Source: Acidimicrobiales bacterium
GTDB lineage: Bacteria; Actinomycetota; Acidimicrobiia; Acidimicrobiales; JAHWLA01
Length of the DNA: 64,000 nucleotides
Assembly (NCBI GenBank): GCA_035536915.1
Contig: DATLNE010000032.1
Location: 67,752 to 131,751 of the forward strand
Direction of reading: 5' to 3'
Of the stretch, positions 1 through 9,110 are shown one piece after another. The translations under genes were made by a program, and so were the position numbers. The notes below the pieces were generated by a model. It was not told the DNA's origin and did no database searches. It saw only the letters and a list, made by a program, of their open reading frames with translations. Numbering within the stretch: the first letter of the stretch is position 1; each line of letters begins with the position of its first letter.

Positions 1-971
1 CCATGGCCCCACCCCCGGCCGTCGACCACGACGGCGTCGGCTCCATTGTCGTAGGCCACGCTGAACCGGTTCGAGGGCACGGCCAACGGCAGGTCCGCCG
101 GCGCAGGCACGGCGGCGTTGAGGCGGGCTCGGAAGTCGACGGCCGGGATTGTGAACGCGGGCGCGACTGAGCCGTCGTGCTCGATCCGTTCGAGCACGAC
201 CGTGCTGTCCGCCATGCGGCTGACGCGGGTGATGCGGGTGTCGGCCGGGAGGCCGACGACGGCGGCGACCGTGGACGCGGGGATGCTGGAGCGCCAGCGG
301 TGCAGCGGGCTGTGGGCGTCGTCGGGGTCGGGCGCGGCACGCAGGTAGGGGCGGCCGCCCGAGACCGTCTGGCCCCCGTTGGACGAGGAGTACTTGGCCA
401 GGATGGGCGCGTCCCGATAGAGCAGGGCTTGGCCGCTGGTGGCCTCGACGGCCGCGGCCCACGCGGGGCCGTTCGGCCCCCGCTCCTTGGCCAGGCCGGT
501 GTAGACCTGGCAGGCATCGGTCGCGCAGATGTCGGCGCCCAGGGCGCGGGCCGCGGTGGCGACCGTGACCGACCGCTCGTGCAGGGCGTAGGTGCGAGCG
601 GCGATGGCCTGGGCCTTCAGCGCCTCGGCGGGCCACGTGCTGGGCACTTCGGACAGGCCCTTGAGGTAGTCGTCGAGGCCGAGGTCGTTGACCACGCCGA
701 CGCCTCCGTTGCCTGCCGCCACGAGTTCGAGGGCACCTCGATAGTCGCCCACACCATGCACGCCGAGGATGCTGTCGCCCACCGGCTCCACCCGAACGCG
801 GTCGACCAGCCAGCCGCGCGGTGCAGGCGCCGGCTTCGGCTTGGCTCGCGGCGCAGCCGCAGCAGGAGCACCGACAACCAGCCCGGTGACCACCAGCGCG
901 AGCGCGGCGCGCCAGGCCACGCGCAACCGCCGCGAAGCCGACCATCCGCCGGGTCGGGGTGCTCCAAGCAC
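1..971 (-). CDS. SpoIID/LytB-domain secreted protein, 3' end cut by window edge
   Basis: Reads from a GTG at 971 to the left edge without a stop. A basic N-terminus and hydrophobic stretch (ALALVVTGLVVGAPAAA) look like a signal peptide, which supports this GTG. The body carries the SpoIID hallmarks AQAIAARTYAL, ATSGQALLYRD, AKYSSSNGGQ and, at the edge, GRGWGHG. SpoIID proteins are peptidoglycan lytic transglycosylases; outside spore formers they are assumed to remodel the wall, so wall remodelling here is inference. It lies 43 bases downstream of the LytM-lipase gene on the same strand, so the two may be co-transcribed. The C-terminus is not visible. Confidence 0.85.
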   Translation of the reverse strand, partial: MLGAPRPGGWSASRRLRVAWRAALALVVTGLVVGAPAAAAPRAKPKPAPAPRGWLVDRVRVEPVGDSILGVHGVGDYRGALELVAAGNGGVGVVNDLGLDDYLKGLSEVPSTWPAEALKAQAIAARTYALHERSVTVATAARALGADICATDACQVYTGLAKERGPNGPAWAAAVEATSGQALLYRDAPILAKYSSSNGGQTVSGGRPYLRAAPDPDDAHSPLHRWRSSIPASTVAAVVGLPADTRITRVSRMADSTVVLERIEHDGSVAPAFTIPAVDFRARLNAAVPAPADLPLAVPSNRFSVAYDNGADAVVVDGRGWGH

Positions 972-1014
972 GAAGCGTGAGGATAGAGGAGCGGTCGCCG
1001 CCTCTCGTACACGA

Positions 1015-2643
1015 TCAACCTCGCCGCCGCGACGGGGGCCGCCGCGCTGCCAACGCCAGCCTCGGTGCCTGCTCGGCCGCCACCAGTAGGCGCGCCGTGA
1101 TGGCGTCGAGCACCGAGTCGCGGCTCGATCGACACGTGGGCGGCATCCCTGCGGTGGCCAAGCGGATCTCACGTGCTGCTGCGGCCGACGCAGGAAGGGT
1201 GTCGTGGTGGTGCAGCCCGTGGGGCGTCACCGTCACCGTATGACCCCCCGGGACCCGGCTACGAGGGGGCGGCACCACGATGTCGGCCCGGCCTGCCACC
1301 GAGACGACGTGCACGCCCGCGGGGGGCGGACGCCGGTTGAGGTCGGCCAGCATCGACGAACCACGGGCCAACTGCCGGACCGCAGGCGCCGAACCGTCGA
1401 TGGGCGAGACGTTGGCGGCGAAGACGGCGTCTTGCAGTGCCCGGCCACCCAACGTCCGCCGGTGTTCGGCCGCCAGTTGCGCGATGTCGGCACCGTGGTG
1501 CGGGGAGCCGAGCGTGACGAGGGAGGCGACTCCCGGCGGCGCACCGTCGGCCAGGGCCAGGCGGGCCACGATCCCGCCCTGGGAGTGGGCGATGACGTCG
1601 ACGGGGACGCCCGGGTGGGCCTCGACCAGGCCGTGCAGAAGGTCCCGGAGGCGCTGCCCCGCCGTCGGGATGTCGCCCTGGGTGTCGCGGCCCTCGTAGG
1701 GCCGTTCGGCCGCTGTGCCTCCTCGATAGGAGAACTGGTGGACGTCACCGCCCGCGTAGCCGAGGGCGGCCGTGTCGACGGTTGTGACAGCCGCCGATGC
1801 CGACGACGAGCCCAACCCGCCCACGAGGAGGGCGATGCGTCGCTCGGCTCGCGGTGGCGGTGCCACCGACCGTGCCGTGCACGGCTCGGCAGCCGTGGCT
1901 GTCTCCTTGAGTTGGGCGGCCACCGCCGTCCAGTCGCTGCTCGACAGGTTCGTGGTGTCGACCCAGACCCGCAGCACCGGGTCTCGGGCGGCCATGCGAC
2001 CCAGTTCGTTGAGCAGGAGGTCGAGCGGCCGGTCCCGAGCCCAGGCCAACGTGGCCGACGCGCTGCGAGCCACCGTGGCTCCGGTGCGCACCACCGTGCG
2101 CAGCAGGCCGGCCAGGAGACTGCGTTCTTGGGCTTCCGAGCGAGGGCGGCCGTCACGTTCCCCGTCGGGCACGAGCTTGGCCCGGAGGGTGCCGCCGGCG
2201 TCGCCGACCAGCAGCGTGGGATCCACGTAGGCGTCGCCCGCCCTCGCCCCCCAATGCAGGCGGGGCCCGGCGCGGCCCACCTCCTGGCCCGCCGCCACCC
2301 GAGCGCCTCGGCGGACGCTCGTCGACGCCAGGAACGAGTAGCTCGTGCGGATGCCGTCGGCGTGGAGGATCGTGACGTGGAGGGAGCCGCCCACTTGGCC
2401 GGCGAAGGCCACGACCCCCGGGGCGGCGGCGTGGACCGCTTGGCCCGGTTCGGTCTCGTAGTCGACGCCCCGGTTCCCCGCGCCGTAAGCAGACTGGGGC
2501 GGCCGGAAGCGCTCGACGGGCTGCTCCGGCACTGGCGCCTGATAGGCGACGGCCTCGGCCGCCGCTGCGGGTAGCGGCTCGGCCAGGAGGCAGCAGACGA
2601 TGATGGCGGCGATCGCAGCCGCACGGGCGCGACGGACGGACAT
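1015..2643 (-). CDS. Secreted LytM/M23-like domain fused to alpha/beta hydrolase (lipase/PGAP1-like)
   Basis: 542 residues. ATG at 2643 follows GGGGAG and begins a clear signal peptide (about residues 1-30, ending PAAAAEA). Residues 50-150 match the actinobacterial M23 peptidase family: NRGVDYE, ILHADGIRTSYSF, RLHWG, YVDPTLLV. The usual His of HRGVD is Asn57, so metallopeptidase activity is doubtful. After a linker, residues about 255-500 form a second domain with the nucleophile elbow AHSQGG, then TLGSPHHGADIA, typical of PGAP1/lipase-type serine hydrolases. An M23 gene next to whiG is conserved in actinobacteria; the fused hydrolase is the unusual part. Substrate unknown; a wall- or lipid-linked ester is plausible. 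Confidence 0.8.
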   Translation of the reverse strand: MSVRRARAAAIAAIIVCCLLAEPLPAAAAEAVAYQAPVPEQPVERFRPPQSAYGAGNRGVDYETEPGQAVHAAAPGVVAFAGQVGGSLHVTILHADGIRTSYSFLASTSVRRGARVAAGQEVGRAGPRLHWGARAGDAYVDPTLLVGDAGGTLRAKLVPDGERDGRPRSEAQERSLLAGLLRTVVRTGATVARSASATLAWARDRPLDLLLNELGRMAARDPVLRVWVDTTNLSSSDWTAVAAQLKETATAAEPCTARSVAPPPRAERRIALLVGGLGSSSASAAVTTVDTAALGYAGGDVHQFSYRGGTAAERPYEGRDTQGDIPTAGQRLRDLLHGLVEAHPGVPVDVIAHSQGGIVARLALADGAPPGVASLVTLGSPHHGADIAQLAAEHRRTLGGRALQDAVFAANVSPIDGSAPAVRQLARGSSMLADLNRRPPPAGVHVVSVAGRADIVVPPPRSRVPGGHTVTVTPHGLHHHDTLPASAAAAREIRLATAGMPPTCRSSRDSVLDAITARLLVAAEQAPRLALAARRPPSRRRG

Positions 2644-2727
2644 GGTTCTCCCCTTCGACGGTCAAACGGAAGGGGGAAGTGGGGGGGGTCGGCCAGGGAC
2701 CGACGGTTCAGTGGCCGGGGGTGGCGG

Positions 2728-3510
2728 TCAGGCGGGCTCGCGCTCGGGCTCGGCCATCTTCGACCGGAGCTGCAGCACTGCCTTGGTGTGGATCTGGCAC
2801 ACCCGGCTCTCGGTCACCCCGAGGACTTCGCCGATCTCGGCCAGCGTGAGACCTTCGTAGTAGTAGAGGGTGAGCACGATTTTCTCGCGGTCGCCCAGCC
2901 GGTTGATGGCCGAGGCGAGGATCTGCTTCATCTCCTCGACCTCGAAGGCGGCCACGGGCCCCTCGCCCTTGTCGGGGATGGTGTCGCCCAGGGTCGTCGA
3001 CTCCCCCCGGTCGCCGCCGACGGAGAGCATCTCGTCGAGGGCGATCAGGCCCACGAAGGAGATCTGGTTGAACACGTTGTGCAGGTCCTGCTCGCTGATG
3101 CCCATCTCGGCCGCCACTTCGGCGTCGGTGGGCGTGCGCAACAGCGTGGCCTCGAGTTTGGCGTAGGCCTTCTCCACCGAGCGGGCCTTGGCCCGCACCG
3201 AGCGGGGCACCCAGTCGATCGAGCGCAGCTCGTCGATGATCGCCCCCTTGATACGGGCGATCGCGTAGGTCTCGAACTTGATGGCCCGCCCCGGGTCGAA
3301 CTTGTCGATGGCGTCGATCAGCCCGAAGATCCCGTAGCTGACCAGGTCGGCCTGCTCGATGTTCTGGGGGAGGCCGACGGAGACGCGGCCCGCCACGTAC
3401 TTCACCAACGGTGAGTAGTGGACAATCAACCTGTCTCTGGCCTCGCGCAAACCGCTGGCCTTGTAGTCGGCCCACAGTTGATCGATCGCCCTGAGGTCCT
3501 CTTCGTCCAC
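2728..3510 (-). CDS. whiG: RNA polymerase sigma factor WhiG/FliA family
   Basis: 260 residues, GTG start. Sigma region 2 is at residues 25-95 ([38 protein letters not shown]), followed by the WhiG/FliA signature [12 protein letters not shown]. Region 3 ([13 protein letters not shown]) and region 4 ([27 protein letters not shown]) are complete. In Streptomyces WhiG commits aerial hyphae to sporulation; in motile bacteria the same family (FliA) drives flagellar genes. Which role applies here cannot be read from the window. It lies downstream of comM-dprA and upstream of the M23 gene, as in other actinobacteria. Confidence 0.93.
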   Translation of the reverse strand: MDEEDLRAIDQLWADYKASGLREARDRLIVHYSPLVKYVAGRVSVGLPQNIEQADLVSYGIFGLIDAIDKFDPGRAIKFETYAIARIKGAIIDELRSIDWVPRSVRAKARSVEKAYAKLEATLLRTPTDAEVAAEMGISEQDLHNVFNQISFVGLIALDEMLSVGGDRGESTTLGDTIPDKGEGPVAAFEVEEMKQILASAINRLGDREKIVLTLYYYEGLTLAEIGEVLGVTESRVCQIHTKAVLQLRSKMAEPEREPA

Positions 3511-3551
3511 GCCTGTCCTCGGCCCGGCAATAGGGGCACCTGCTTGCGTCG

Positions 3552-3557
3552 AGTGTA
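3552..3557 (-). promoter_or_regulatory. Possible -10 box (TACACT) for whiG
   Basis: TACACT on the minus strand, about 41 bases upstream of the whiG GTG and just before the dprA stop. It fits the TANNNT form seen before many genes here. No convincing -35 was found, so this is weak. Confidence 0.3.
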
Positions 3558-3562
3558 GACAA

Positions 3563-4630
3563 CTAGTCGCCCATTCCTACGCGTTCCCACCACGCGCCGT
3601 CGCCGCGCACCCACGAATCGTGTTCAAGACGGCTCAGCGCCAAGGCCACAGCGGCCGGTGAGAGCCCGGTTCGCACCAGGATCTGCTCCAGGCTGGTCGG
3701 CTCCCATCCAACGACTTCCAGCACGGCCCCCTCCACCCCGCCGGGCGCCGCCCGCCTGTCGCGCACCGCCGGCATCGGCCGAGCCAGCCCGAGCGCGGCG
3801 AGCACGTCGTCGACGTCGCGCGCAGGCCCGTTGCCCTCGTAGAGGAGTCGGTTGGTGCCCGCGCTGGCCGGGCTGCGCACCGGGCCGGGCACCGCCAGGA
3901 TCGTGCGTCCGCGGGCGTCGGCGGCCTCGACGGTGTGCATCGACCCGCCCACGGCGTGGGACTCGACCACGACGAGCACGTCGGCCAAGGCGGCGATGAT
4001 CCGGTTGCGGGCGGGGAAGCGCCACGGCTCAGGGCGCGTGCCGCACGGCCACTCCGACAGGATCACTCCCTCATCAGCGATCGCACGCCACAACTGGGCG
4101 TGGCGCTTCGGGTAGACGACGTCGAGCCCGCATCCGACCACCGCCACCGGTGGCCTGCCGTCAGGACGAGCGGCCAGGGAACCGCAGTGGGCCGCACCGT
4201 CGATCCCCAACGCCAAGCCTGATACGACGCCCACGCCCGCAGCGGCGAGGTCGCGGCCGAACTGGCGAGCGGTCTCACGCCCCCCGTGCGTGCTCCGTCG
4301 AGTGCCGACGATGCCGACAAGCGGTCGCCGCACCGCCTCGATGTCGCCCATGGAGAACAACACCGCGGGCGCCGCGGGGTCTTCGGCAAGGACCGTCGGG
4401 TAGTTGGAGCCGTCGAGGAGGTGGATCCCCACGCCCGCGGCGGCGTGGGCGGCGGCCACGGCGCCGACGTCGACGCGCGACGCCGCCCGCTGCAAGTCCT
4501 CCCCATCCTCCCCGGCTAACACGTCGGCCCAGCACCGATCAGGGGGACGGTCTTGCAGCAGCGCACGAAGGCGGCTCGGCCCCATGCCCGGCAGTCCGGC
4601 CAGCGCAGCGGCACATCCCTCCAGCGTCAT
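3563..4630 (-). CDS. dprA: DNA-processing protein DprA
   Basis: 355 residues. The central Rossmann-like DprA fold shows [61 protein letters not shown] and [10 protein letters not shown], which are the ssDNA- and RecA-loading core motifs. An N-terminal helix-hairpin-helix-like part ([16 protein letters not shown]) and a C-terminal winged-helix-like domain (about 290-355, ending WWERVG) are present. DprA binds incoming single strands and loads RecA during transformation. Its ATG overlaps the stop of comM by four bases, so the pair is translationally coupled. Confidence 0.95.
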   Translation of the reverse strand: MTLEGCAAALAGLPGMGPSRLRALLQDRPPDRCWADVLAGEDGEDLQRAASRVDVGAVAAAHAAAGVGIHLLDGSNYPTVLAEDPAAPAVLFSMGDIEAVRRPLVGIVGTRRSTHGGRETARQFGRDLAAAGVGVVSGLALGIDGAAHCGSLAARPDGRPPVAVVGCGLDVVYPKRHAQLWRAIADEGVILSEWPCGTRPEPWRFPARNRIIAALADVLVVVESHAVGGSMHTVEAADARGRTILAVPGPVRSPASAGTNRLLYEGNGPARDVDDVLAALGLARPMPAVRDRRAAPGGVEGAVLEVVGWEPTSLEQILVRTGLSPAAVALALSRLEHDSWVRGDGAWWERVGMGD

Positions 4631-6144
4631 GACGCCAGCCCTAGTTCTGCGTGGTCGACGCGCAGGCTGACCGCGGCAGCGACATGTTCTTCACCGACGA
4701 GCTCGTCACCGCCGTCGAGGTCGGCGAGCGTGCGCGCCACCCGTCGCACCCGGTGCAGCCCACGGGCGCTCAGGGCGCCCGCCCGCAGTCGACGGTCGAG
4801 GAACGACCACGCTCCCGGCGCCAGCGGCGCCACCACGTCGAGCTGTTGGGCAGGTAGTTCGGCGTTGCTCCGCACGCCCCGCTCCCGGGCCAGGGTGCGC
4901 ACAGCCGCAACCCGCGCCGCCACCGAGGCCGACGATTCGGCCGGGTCGCCGCCCAAGAGCTCGCCCGGGTCGGCCCGGGCCACTGGCACGCGCAGGTCGA
5001 AACGGTCGAGCAACGGTGACGACAACCGGCGCACGTAGCGCGCCCGCTCGGCGTCGCTGCAACGACAGTGCCCCGGCGGTCCGGCCCGGCCACAGGGGCA
5101 CGGGTTCATGGCGGCGACAAGCAGGAAGCGGGCAGGAAAGGTGACGGTGGCGCGGGCGCGCGACACCCGCACCACCGCTTCCTCCAGCGGCTGGCGCAAC
5201 ATGTCGAGCACGCCTGCCGGGAACTCGCCGAGCTCGTCGAGGAAGAGCACGCCGTTGGCGGCGAGGGAGATCTCCCCCGGGCGCATGAGGGCGGTCCCGC
5301 CACCGATGAGCGAGACGGGTGAGGCGCTGTGATGCGGCGCTCGGTACGGCGGGCGGTCGACCAGTCCCCGCGGCGACAACGGCAACCCGGCCGCCGAGTG
5401 GACCCGCGTCGTCTCCAGCGCTTCGTCCTGCGTGAGGCGAGGCAACAGCCCAGGAAGCCGACGGGCCAGCAAGGTCTTGCCCGCGCCCGGCGGACCGGTG
5501 AGCAACAGGTGATGGCCCCCCGCTGCTGCCACCTCCAGCGCCCATCGGCCGACCTGCTGCCCGCGCACGTCGGCCAAGTCGGGCTCGTCGATCCGTGCGT
5601 CGCCATCGTCGGGCGCAGGCGGCGACGGCTCCGGCCACGGCGCCTCGCCGCGGACGGCGGCAACCAGTTCTCCGAGCGTCGCCACCCCGTGCACCTCGTG
5701 GCGGCCCACTAGGGTTGCCTCGTTGCGACAGTCCGCCGGCACGACCACCGCCGGCGCGGTGATGGCGTCGACGAGCGGAACGACGCCGGGCACCCGCCGC
5801 ACCGACCCGTCGAGCCCGAGTTCGCCGAGGCAGGCAACGCCGGCAAGGCGGTCGACGGGCAGCTCCCCTGCCGCCGCCAGCAGCGCGATGGCGATGGGAA
5901 GGTCGAGCCCGGCCCCTCCTTTGCGCAGCCCTGAGGGGGCGAGGTTGATCGTGACCCGCCGCATGGGGAACGGCAACGAACTCGACAGCAGGGCGGCGCG
6001 CACGCGGTCGCGTGACTCCCGGCAGGCGGCGTCGGGCAGCCCCACGACGTGGAAGCCGGGCAGGCCGGTGGACACGTGGGCCTCGACGGCCACAGCGCGT
6101 CCTTCGACGCCCAGGAGGGTGGCTGACGGGATGCTTGCGATCAC
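4627..6144 (-). CDS. comM: YifB/ComM family Mg-chelatase-like AAA+ helicase
   Basis: About 505 residues from GTG 6144, which has GGAG seven bases upstream. The reading frame stays open to 6255, but the family begins near VIASIPSATLLGVEG, so the shorter start is chosen. An N-terminal Lon-like fold (HVSTGLPGFHVVGLPD, LNLAPSGLRKGG-type segment) is followed by Walker A GPPGAGKTLLARRLPG, the box FLDELGEFP and the Mg-chelatase signature AAMNPCPCG. ComM is a branch-migration helicase that helps integrate transformed DNA. It forms an operon with dprA (4-base overlap) and has a RecA-NDp-like promoter motif upstream. Confidence 0.93.
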   Translation of the reverse strand: MIASIPSATLLGVEGRAVAVEAHVSTGLPGFHVVGLPDAACRESRDRVRAALLSSSLPFPMRRVTINLAPSGLRKGGAGLDLPIAIALLAAAGELPVDRLAGVACLGELGLDGSVRRVPGVVPLVDAITAPAVVVPADCRNEATLVGRHEVHGVATLGELVAAVRGEAPWPEPSPPAPDDGDARIDEPDLADVRGQQVGRWALEVAAAGGHHLLLTGPPGAGKTLLARRLPGLLPRLTQDEALETTRVHSAAGLPLSPRGLVDRPPYRAPHHSASPVSLIGGGTALMRPGEISLAANGVLFLDELGEFPAGVLDMLRQPLEEAVVRVSRARATVTFPARFLLVAAMNPCPCGRAGPPGHCRCSDAERARYVRRLSSPLLDRFDLRVPVARADPGELLGGDPAESSASVAARVAAVRTLARERGVRSNAELPAQQLDVVAPLAPGAWSFLDRRLRAGALSARGLHRVRRVARTLADLDGGDELVGEEHVAAAVSLRVDHAELGLAS

Positions 6145-6229
6145 GGTGATGCTCCGAGTCCGAGGTGGATCGTGCGAAGCAGGGCCGTGACGCAGGCCGC
6201 AGGCGGCGGTCGCCGGAGCGACGTTGTCC

Positions 6230-6252
6230 ACCCTAGCGAGGGGGTGTGACAA
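6230..6252 (-). promoter_or_regulatory. RecA-NDp/PafBC-like promoter motif upstream of comM-dprA
   Basis: On the minus strand: TTGTCACAC, exactly eight bases, then TAGGGT. The mycobacterial DNA-damage promoter consensus is TTGTCRGTG-N8-TANNNT; the left half differs in its last three bases. A 14-base core identical to this one (GAGGGGGTGTGACA on the plus strand, 6238-6251) recurs before ftsY. It would start comM with a leader of about 80 bases. Damage control is inference from motif layout plus gene content. Confidence 0.45.
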
Positions 6253-6289
6253 CAACCAGACCTCATTACTGTCTCACCCCCCGAGCAGA

Positions 6290-8182
6290 ATGTTCGGCGT
6301 GGGCAAGCGATCGACGATTCCGGCAGTCGGAGCAGCGGCATTGCTGGTGCTGGCCGCGGGTGCGGTGTTCGTCCTGCGCGGGCCGAACGAGAGCGGGGCG
6401 CAGCGCCAGGTGAAGGCCTACCTCCAGCGCTGGGAACGGGGCGAATGGGCCGCTATGCGGGAACTCGCCCACGAACCGCCCGCGGAGTTCCAGGAGACGC
6501 ACGAAGCCATGACCCGGGCGCTGCGGGTGACCTCGCGCCGGCTGACGGCTGGGCCGGTCCGCACCGACGGCGGCGGGGGACGGGCGTCGTTCACGGCCAG
6601 GCTGGAACTCGGTGGCCTCGGGACCTGGGAGTACGACGGGGCGCTTGACCTGGTGCATTCCGACGGCACGTGGCTGGTGCAGTGGAGCCGTGCCGCCCTG
6701 CACCCCAAGCTCGCCGCCGGACAGCACTTCGAGCGGACTCGGCAATGGCCGGAGCGGGCCGCCATCCTGGCCGCCGACGGCACACCGATCACCACGGCTG
6801 CGCCCGTGGTGCGGGTGGGCATCGAACCGCGCCGGGTGCGCGACCGCACCGCGTTGAAGGTTGCGTTGCAACAGCATGCGGGCGTCGACCCGGCCCGGGT
6901 GGACGCGCTGCTCGATCGACCAGGGCTGCGGCCCGACGTGTTCGTGCCCGTGATCGACCTCAGGGAGGAGCGCTACGCCGCCGTGCGAGGGCAGTTGCAG
7001 CCTGTTCCGGGGCTCGTGTTCCGTCGAGAGACAGCCCGGCTCACGCCGTCCGAGGGGTTTGCCCGCCACACCGTCGGACGCATCGGCGACGTCACCGCGG
7101 AGCGCCTCAAGGAACTCGGCGAGCCGTACCTCACGGGCGACGAAGTGGGCCTGTCAGGGCTCGAAGCGGCACGAGAGCGCGAGCTGGCGGGGCGGCCGTC
7201 GGGCGAGGTACGCATCGAAGCGGACGGCACCGACCAACTTGTGGAAACCCTGATGCGCTTCGAGGGCGCTCCAGGGGCAGCGTTGCCCACCACCCTCGAC
7301 AGCCGCGTGCAGACGGCGGCCGAACGGGCACTCGACGGCGTCACCAAGCCTGCGGCCGTGGTCGCCGTCGACATCACCACGGGGGCCGTCCGTGCCGTGG
7401 CGAGCCGGCCGCTCGACGAAGCCTTCAACCGGGCGCTCGCCGGTCGTTACCCACCTGGGTCGACGTTCAAGATGGTGACGACCACGGCGCTGCTCGCCAA
7501 CGGGACCACGCCGGCCTCTCCGGTCACGTGCCCGCCCCAGGCCACGGTGGGAGGCAAGCCGTTCCGGAACTTCGAGGGTGAGTCGGCGGACACGATCCCC
7601 TTCCGCCAGGCCTTCGCCCACTCCTGCAACACGGCCTTCGTGCAACTGGCCGACCGCCTGCCCGACGACCAACTGGGCGCCGCGGCCAAGGCCTACGGCT
7701 TCGACCGCGAATTGCGGCTGCCGGTGGCGGCGGTCGGTGGCTCGTTCCCGGCGCCGAGCGACGACGCCGAACGGGCGGCGGCCGCCATCGGCCAGGGCCG
7801 GGTGACGGCCAGCCCGCTGCACATGGCCACGGTGGCCGCGGCCGCAGCCGGCGGCACATGGCGGGCGCCCTCCCTGGTGCCGAACCAGGGCGAGCAGGAG
7901 ACATCGCAGGCGATGGAGCCGTCTGCGGTGACGGCCGTGCGGGCGATGATGCGCGAGGTCGTGACGGCGGGGATTGGCACGTCGGCCGCCGTGCCTCGGC
8001 GCGAGGTCGCAGGCAAGACGGGCACGGCGGAGTTCGGCACCGACGTACCCCCGAAGACGCACGCGTGGTTCGCAGGCTTCGAAGGCAACCTTGCCTTCGC
8101 CGTGCTCATCGAAGGGGGCGGGGTCGGGGGGCGTGACGCCGCTCCTGTAGCCGCTCGCTTCGTCAGCGCGCTCCCGCGCTGA
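6290..8182 (+). CDS. Penicillin-binding protein, NTF2-like (MecA_N) plus transpeptidase
   Basis: About 630 residues from ATG 6290. The frame opens at 6224 but those extra residues look uncoded. One membrane segment (AVGAAALLVLAAGAVFVL) anchors the protein. Residues about 35-150 resemble the NTF2-like MecA_N domain, followed by a PBP dimerisation region. The transpeptidase shows all three active-site boxes: STFK (near residue 390), SCN (near 444) and KTGT (near 575). This is a class B PBP, which crosslinks peptidoglycan in division or elongation or gives beta-lactam tolerance. It is divergently oriented from comM and convergent with the enoyl-CoA hydratase. Confidence 0.92.
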   Translation: MFGVGKRSTIPAVGAAALLVLAAGAVFVLRGPNESGAQRQVKAYLQRWERGEWAAMRELAHEPPAEFQETHEAMTRALRVTSRRLTAGPVRTDGGGGRASFTARLELGGLGTWEYDGALDLVHSDGTWLVQWSRAALHPKLAAGQHFERTRQWPERAAILAADGTPITTAAPVVRVGIEPRRVRDRTALKVALQQHAGVDPARVDALLDRPGLRPDVFVPVIDLREERYAAVRGQLQPVPGLVFRRETARLTPSEGFARHTVGRIGDVTAERLKELGEPYLTGDEVGLSGLEAARERELAGRPSGEVRIEADGTDQLVETLMRFEGAPGAALPTTLDSRVQTAAERALDGVTKPAAVVAVDITTGAVRAVASRPLDEAFNRALAGRYPPGSTFKMVTTTALLANGTTPASPVTCPPQATVGGKPFRNFEGESADTIPFRQAFAHSCNTAFVQLADRLPDDQLGAAAKAYGFDRELRLPVAAVGGSFPAPSDDAERAAAAIGQGRVTASPLHMATVAAAAAGGTWRAPSLVPNQGEQETSQAMEPSAVTAVRAMMREVVTAGIGTSAAVPRREVAGKTGTAEFGTDVPPKTHAWFAGFEGNLAFAVLIEGGGVGGRDAAPVAARFVSALPR

Positions 8183-8202
8183 GCCCTCGCATCACCAGGT
8201 CG

Positions 8203-8973
8203 TCACCGGCCTGTGAACACCGGTGGCCGTTTCTCGACGAACGCCCGAAAGGCCTCGGCGGCGTCTGCGCTGGCGAAGTTGACGCTCTGCGCGTACGCCT
8301 CGGTCTCGATGGCCTGTTCGAAGGAAGGGCCCATGGAGTTGTTGAGCATCGACTTGGTCATGGCAAGGGCGAGGGGCGGGCCGGCGGCGAGGCGCGCCGC
8401 CCAGTCGGCCACGAACCCGTCGACCTCGTCGGCAGGCAGCACCCGGTTGACCACGCCGATCCGCTCGGCGTCGGCGGCACTGACGATGTCGGCGAAGAAG
8501 GCCAGCTCCTTCGCCTTGTGGAGGCCGATCAGGCGGGGCAGCAGCCACGAGCCACCGAAGTCGATCGACAAGCCGCGCAGCGAGAAGATCTCGGAGAACC
8601 GCGCCTGGTCGGAAGCCACCACGAGGTCGCACCCGAAGGCCATGTTGCAGCCAGCGCCCGCAGCCACGCCGGTCACCTTGGCAATCGTCGGCTGGGGCAG
8701 GCGGTGGAGGGCGATGGCCACGGAGTCGATCAGGCGCATCCTGGGCAGGCCGTGCATTGTCGCCGTCTCCGGGTCTCCGAGGTCGGCGCCGGAACAGAAG
8801 GCCCCGCCCGCGCCGGTGAGGATCACCACTCGGTCGTCGCTGCGGTCGGCGATCTCGCGGAAGGTGTCCTGGAGGTGTCGCCACAGGGCCATGTCGACTG
8901 CGTTCTTCTTCTCCGGTCGGTTCAGGGTGACGGTCACGACGCCCTCCGACCGCTCGACGATGAGCGTGTCCAT
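8203..8973 (-). CDS. Enoyl-CoA hydratase/isomerase family protein
   Basis: 256 residues, crotonase fold. LNRPEKKNAVD, the oxyanion-hole segment GAGGAFCSGADL and GVAAGAGCNMAFGCDLV identify the family; KAKELAFFAD and ERIGVVNRVLP follow. The family hydrates or isomerises acyl-CoA esters. The first catalytic Glu position falls in the AAGAGC region, where no Glu is seen, so a plain hydratase reaction is not assured. A TATCGT box eight bases before the ATG suggests a leaderless transcript. Convergent with the PBP gene, 20 bases apart. Confidence 0.88.
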   Translation of the reverse strand: MDTLIVERSEGVVTVTLNRPEKKNAVDMALWRHLQDTFREIADRSDDRVVILTGAGGAFCSGADLGDPETATMHGLPRMRLIDSVAIALHRLPQPTIAKVTGVAAGAGCNMAFGCDLVVASDQARFSEIFSLRGLSIDFGGSWLLPRLIGLHKAKELAFFADIVSAADAERIGVVNRVLPADEVDGFVADWAARLAAGPPLALAMTKSMLNNSMGPSFEQAIETEAYAQSVNFASADAAEAFRAFVEKRPPVFTGR

Positions 8974-8981
8974 GCCGGCAG

Positions 8982-8987
8982 ACGATA
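8982..8987 (-). promoter_or_regulatory. -10 box TATCGT of leaderless enoyl-CoA hydratase
   Basis: TATCGT on the minus strand ends eight bases before the ATG at 8973, so transcription should begin at or next to the start codon. Confidence 0.45.
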
Positions 8988-8996
8988 CTGACAGGC

Positions 8997-9110
8997 ATGG
9001 GTTTCAACCCGTACCGCAAGCAGAAGCGCCGAGCGTCCGACTATCTGCTCGTCGCTGCCGCACTGGCCGTGGTGGCCGTGCTCCTCCTGTGGGCCCTGAT
9101 CCCGAGGTGA
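8997..9110 (+). CDS. 37-residue single-pass membrane peptide
   Basis: ATG at 8997, stop TGA 9108-9110. The product has a basic head (YRKQKRR) and one hydrophobic helix (DYLLVAAALAVVAVLLLWAL). Its stop overlaps the GTG of the next gene in a GTGA junction, the usual sign of translational coupling, which is the main reason to accept so short a frame. Function unknown. It sits divergent to the enoyl-CoA hydratase with 23 bases between starts. Confidence 0.6.
   Translation: MGFNPYRKQKRRASDYLLVAAALAVVAVLLLWALIPR

Noticed and set aside
177-980. Long plus-strand open frame over the SpoIID gene
   Set aside because: It is antisense to a minus-strand gene with clear SpoIID motifs; long antisense frames are expected at this GC content.
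1204-2574. 456-codon plus-strand frame
   Set aside because: Lies antisense to the LytM-hydrolase gene, is rich in Arg/Gly/His and shows no domain.
6145-6289. Possible DnaA boxes or replication origin between comM and the PBP gene
   Set aside because: TTGTCCACC is only loosely like a DnaA box, no cluster is present and dnaA/dnaN are absent.
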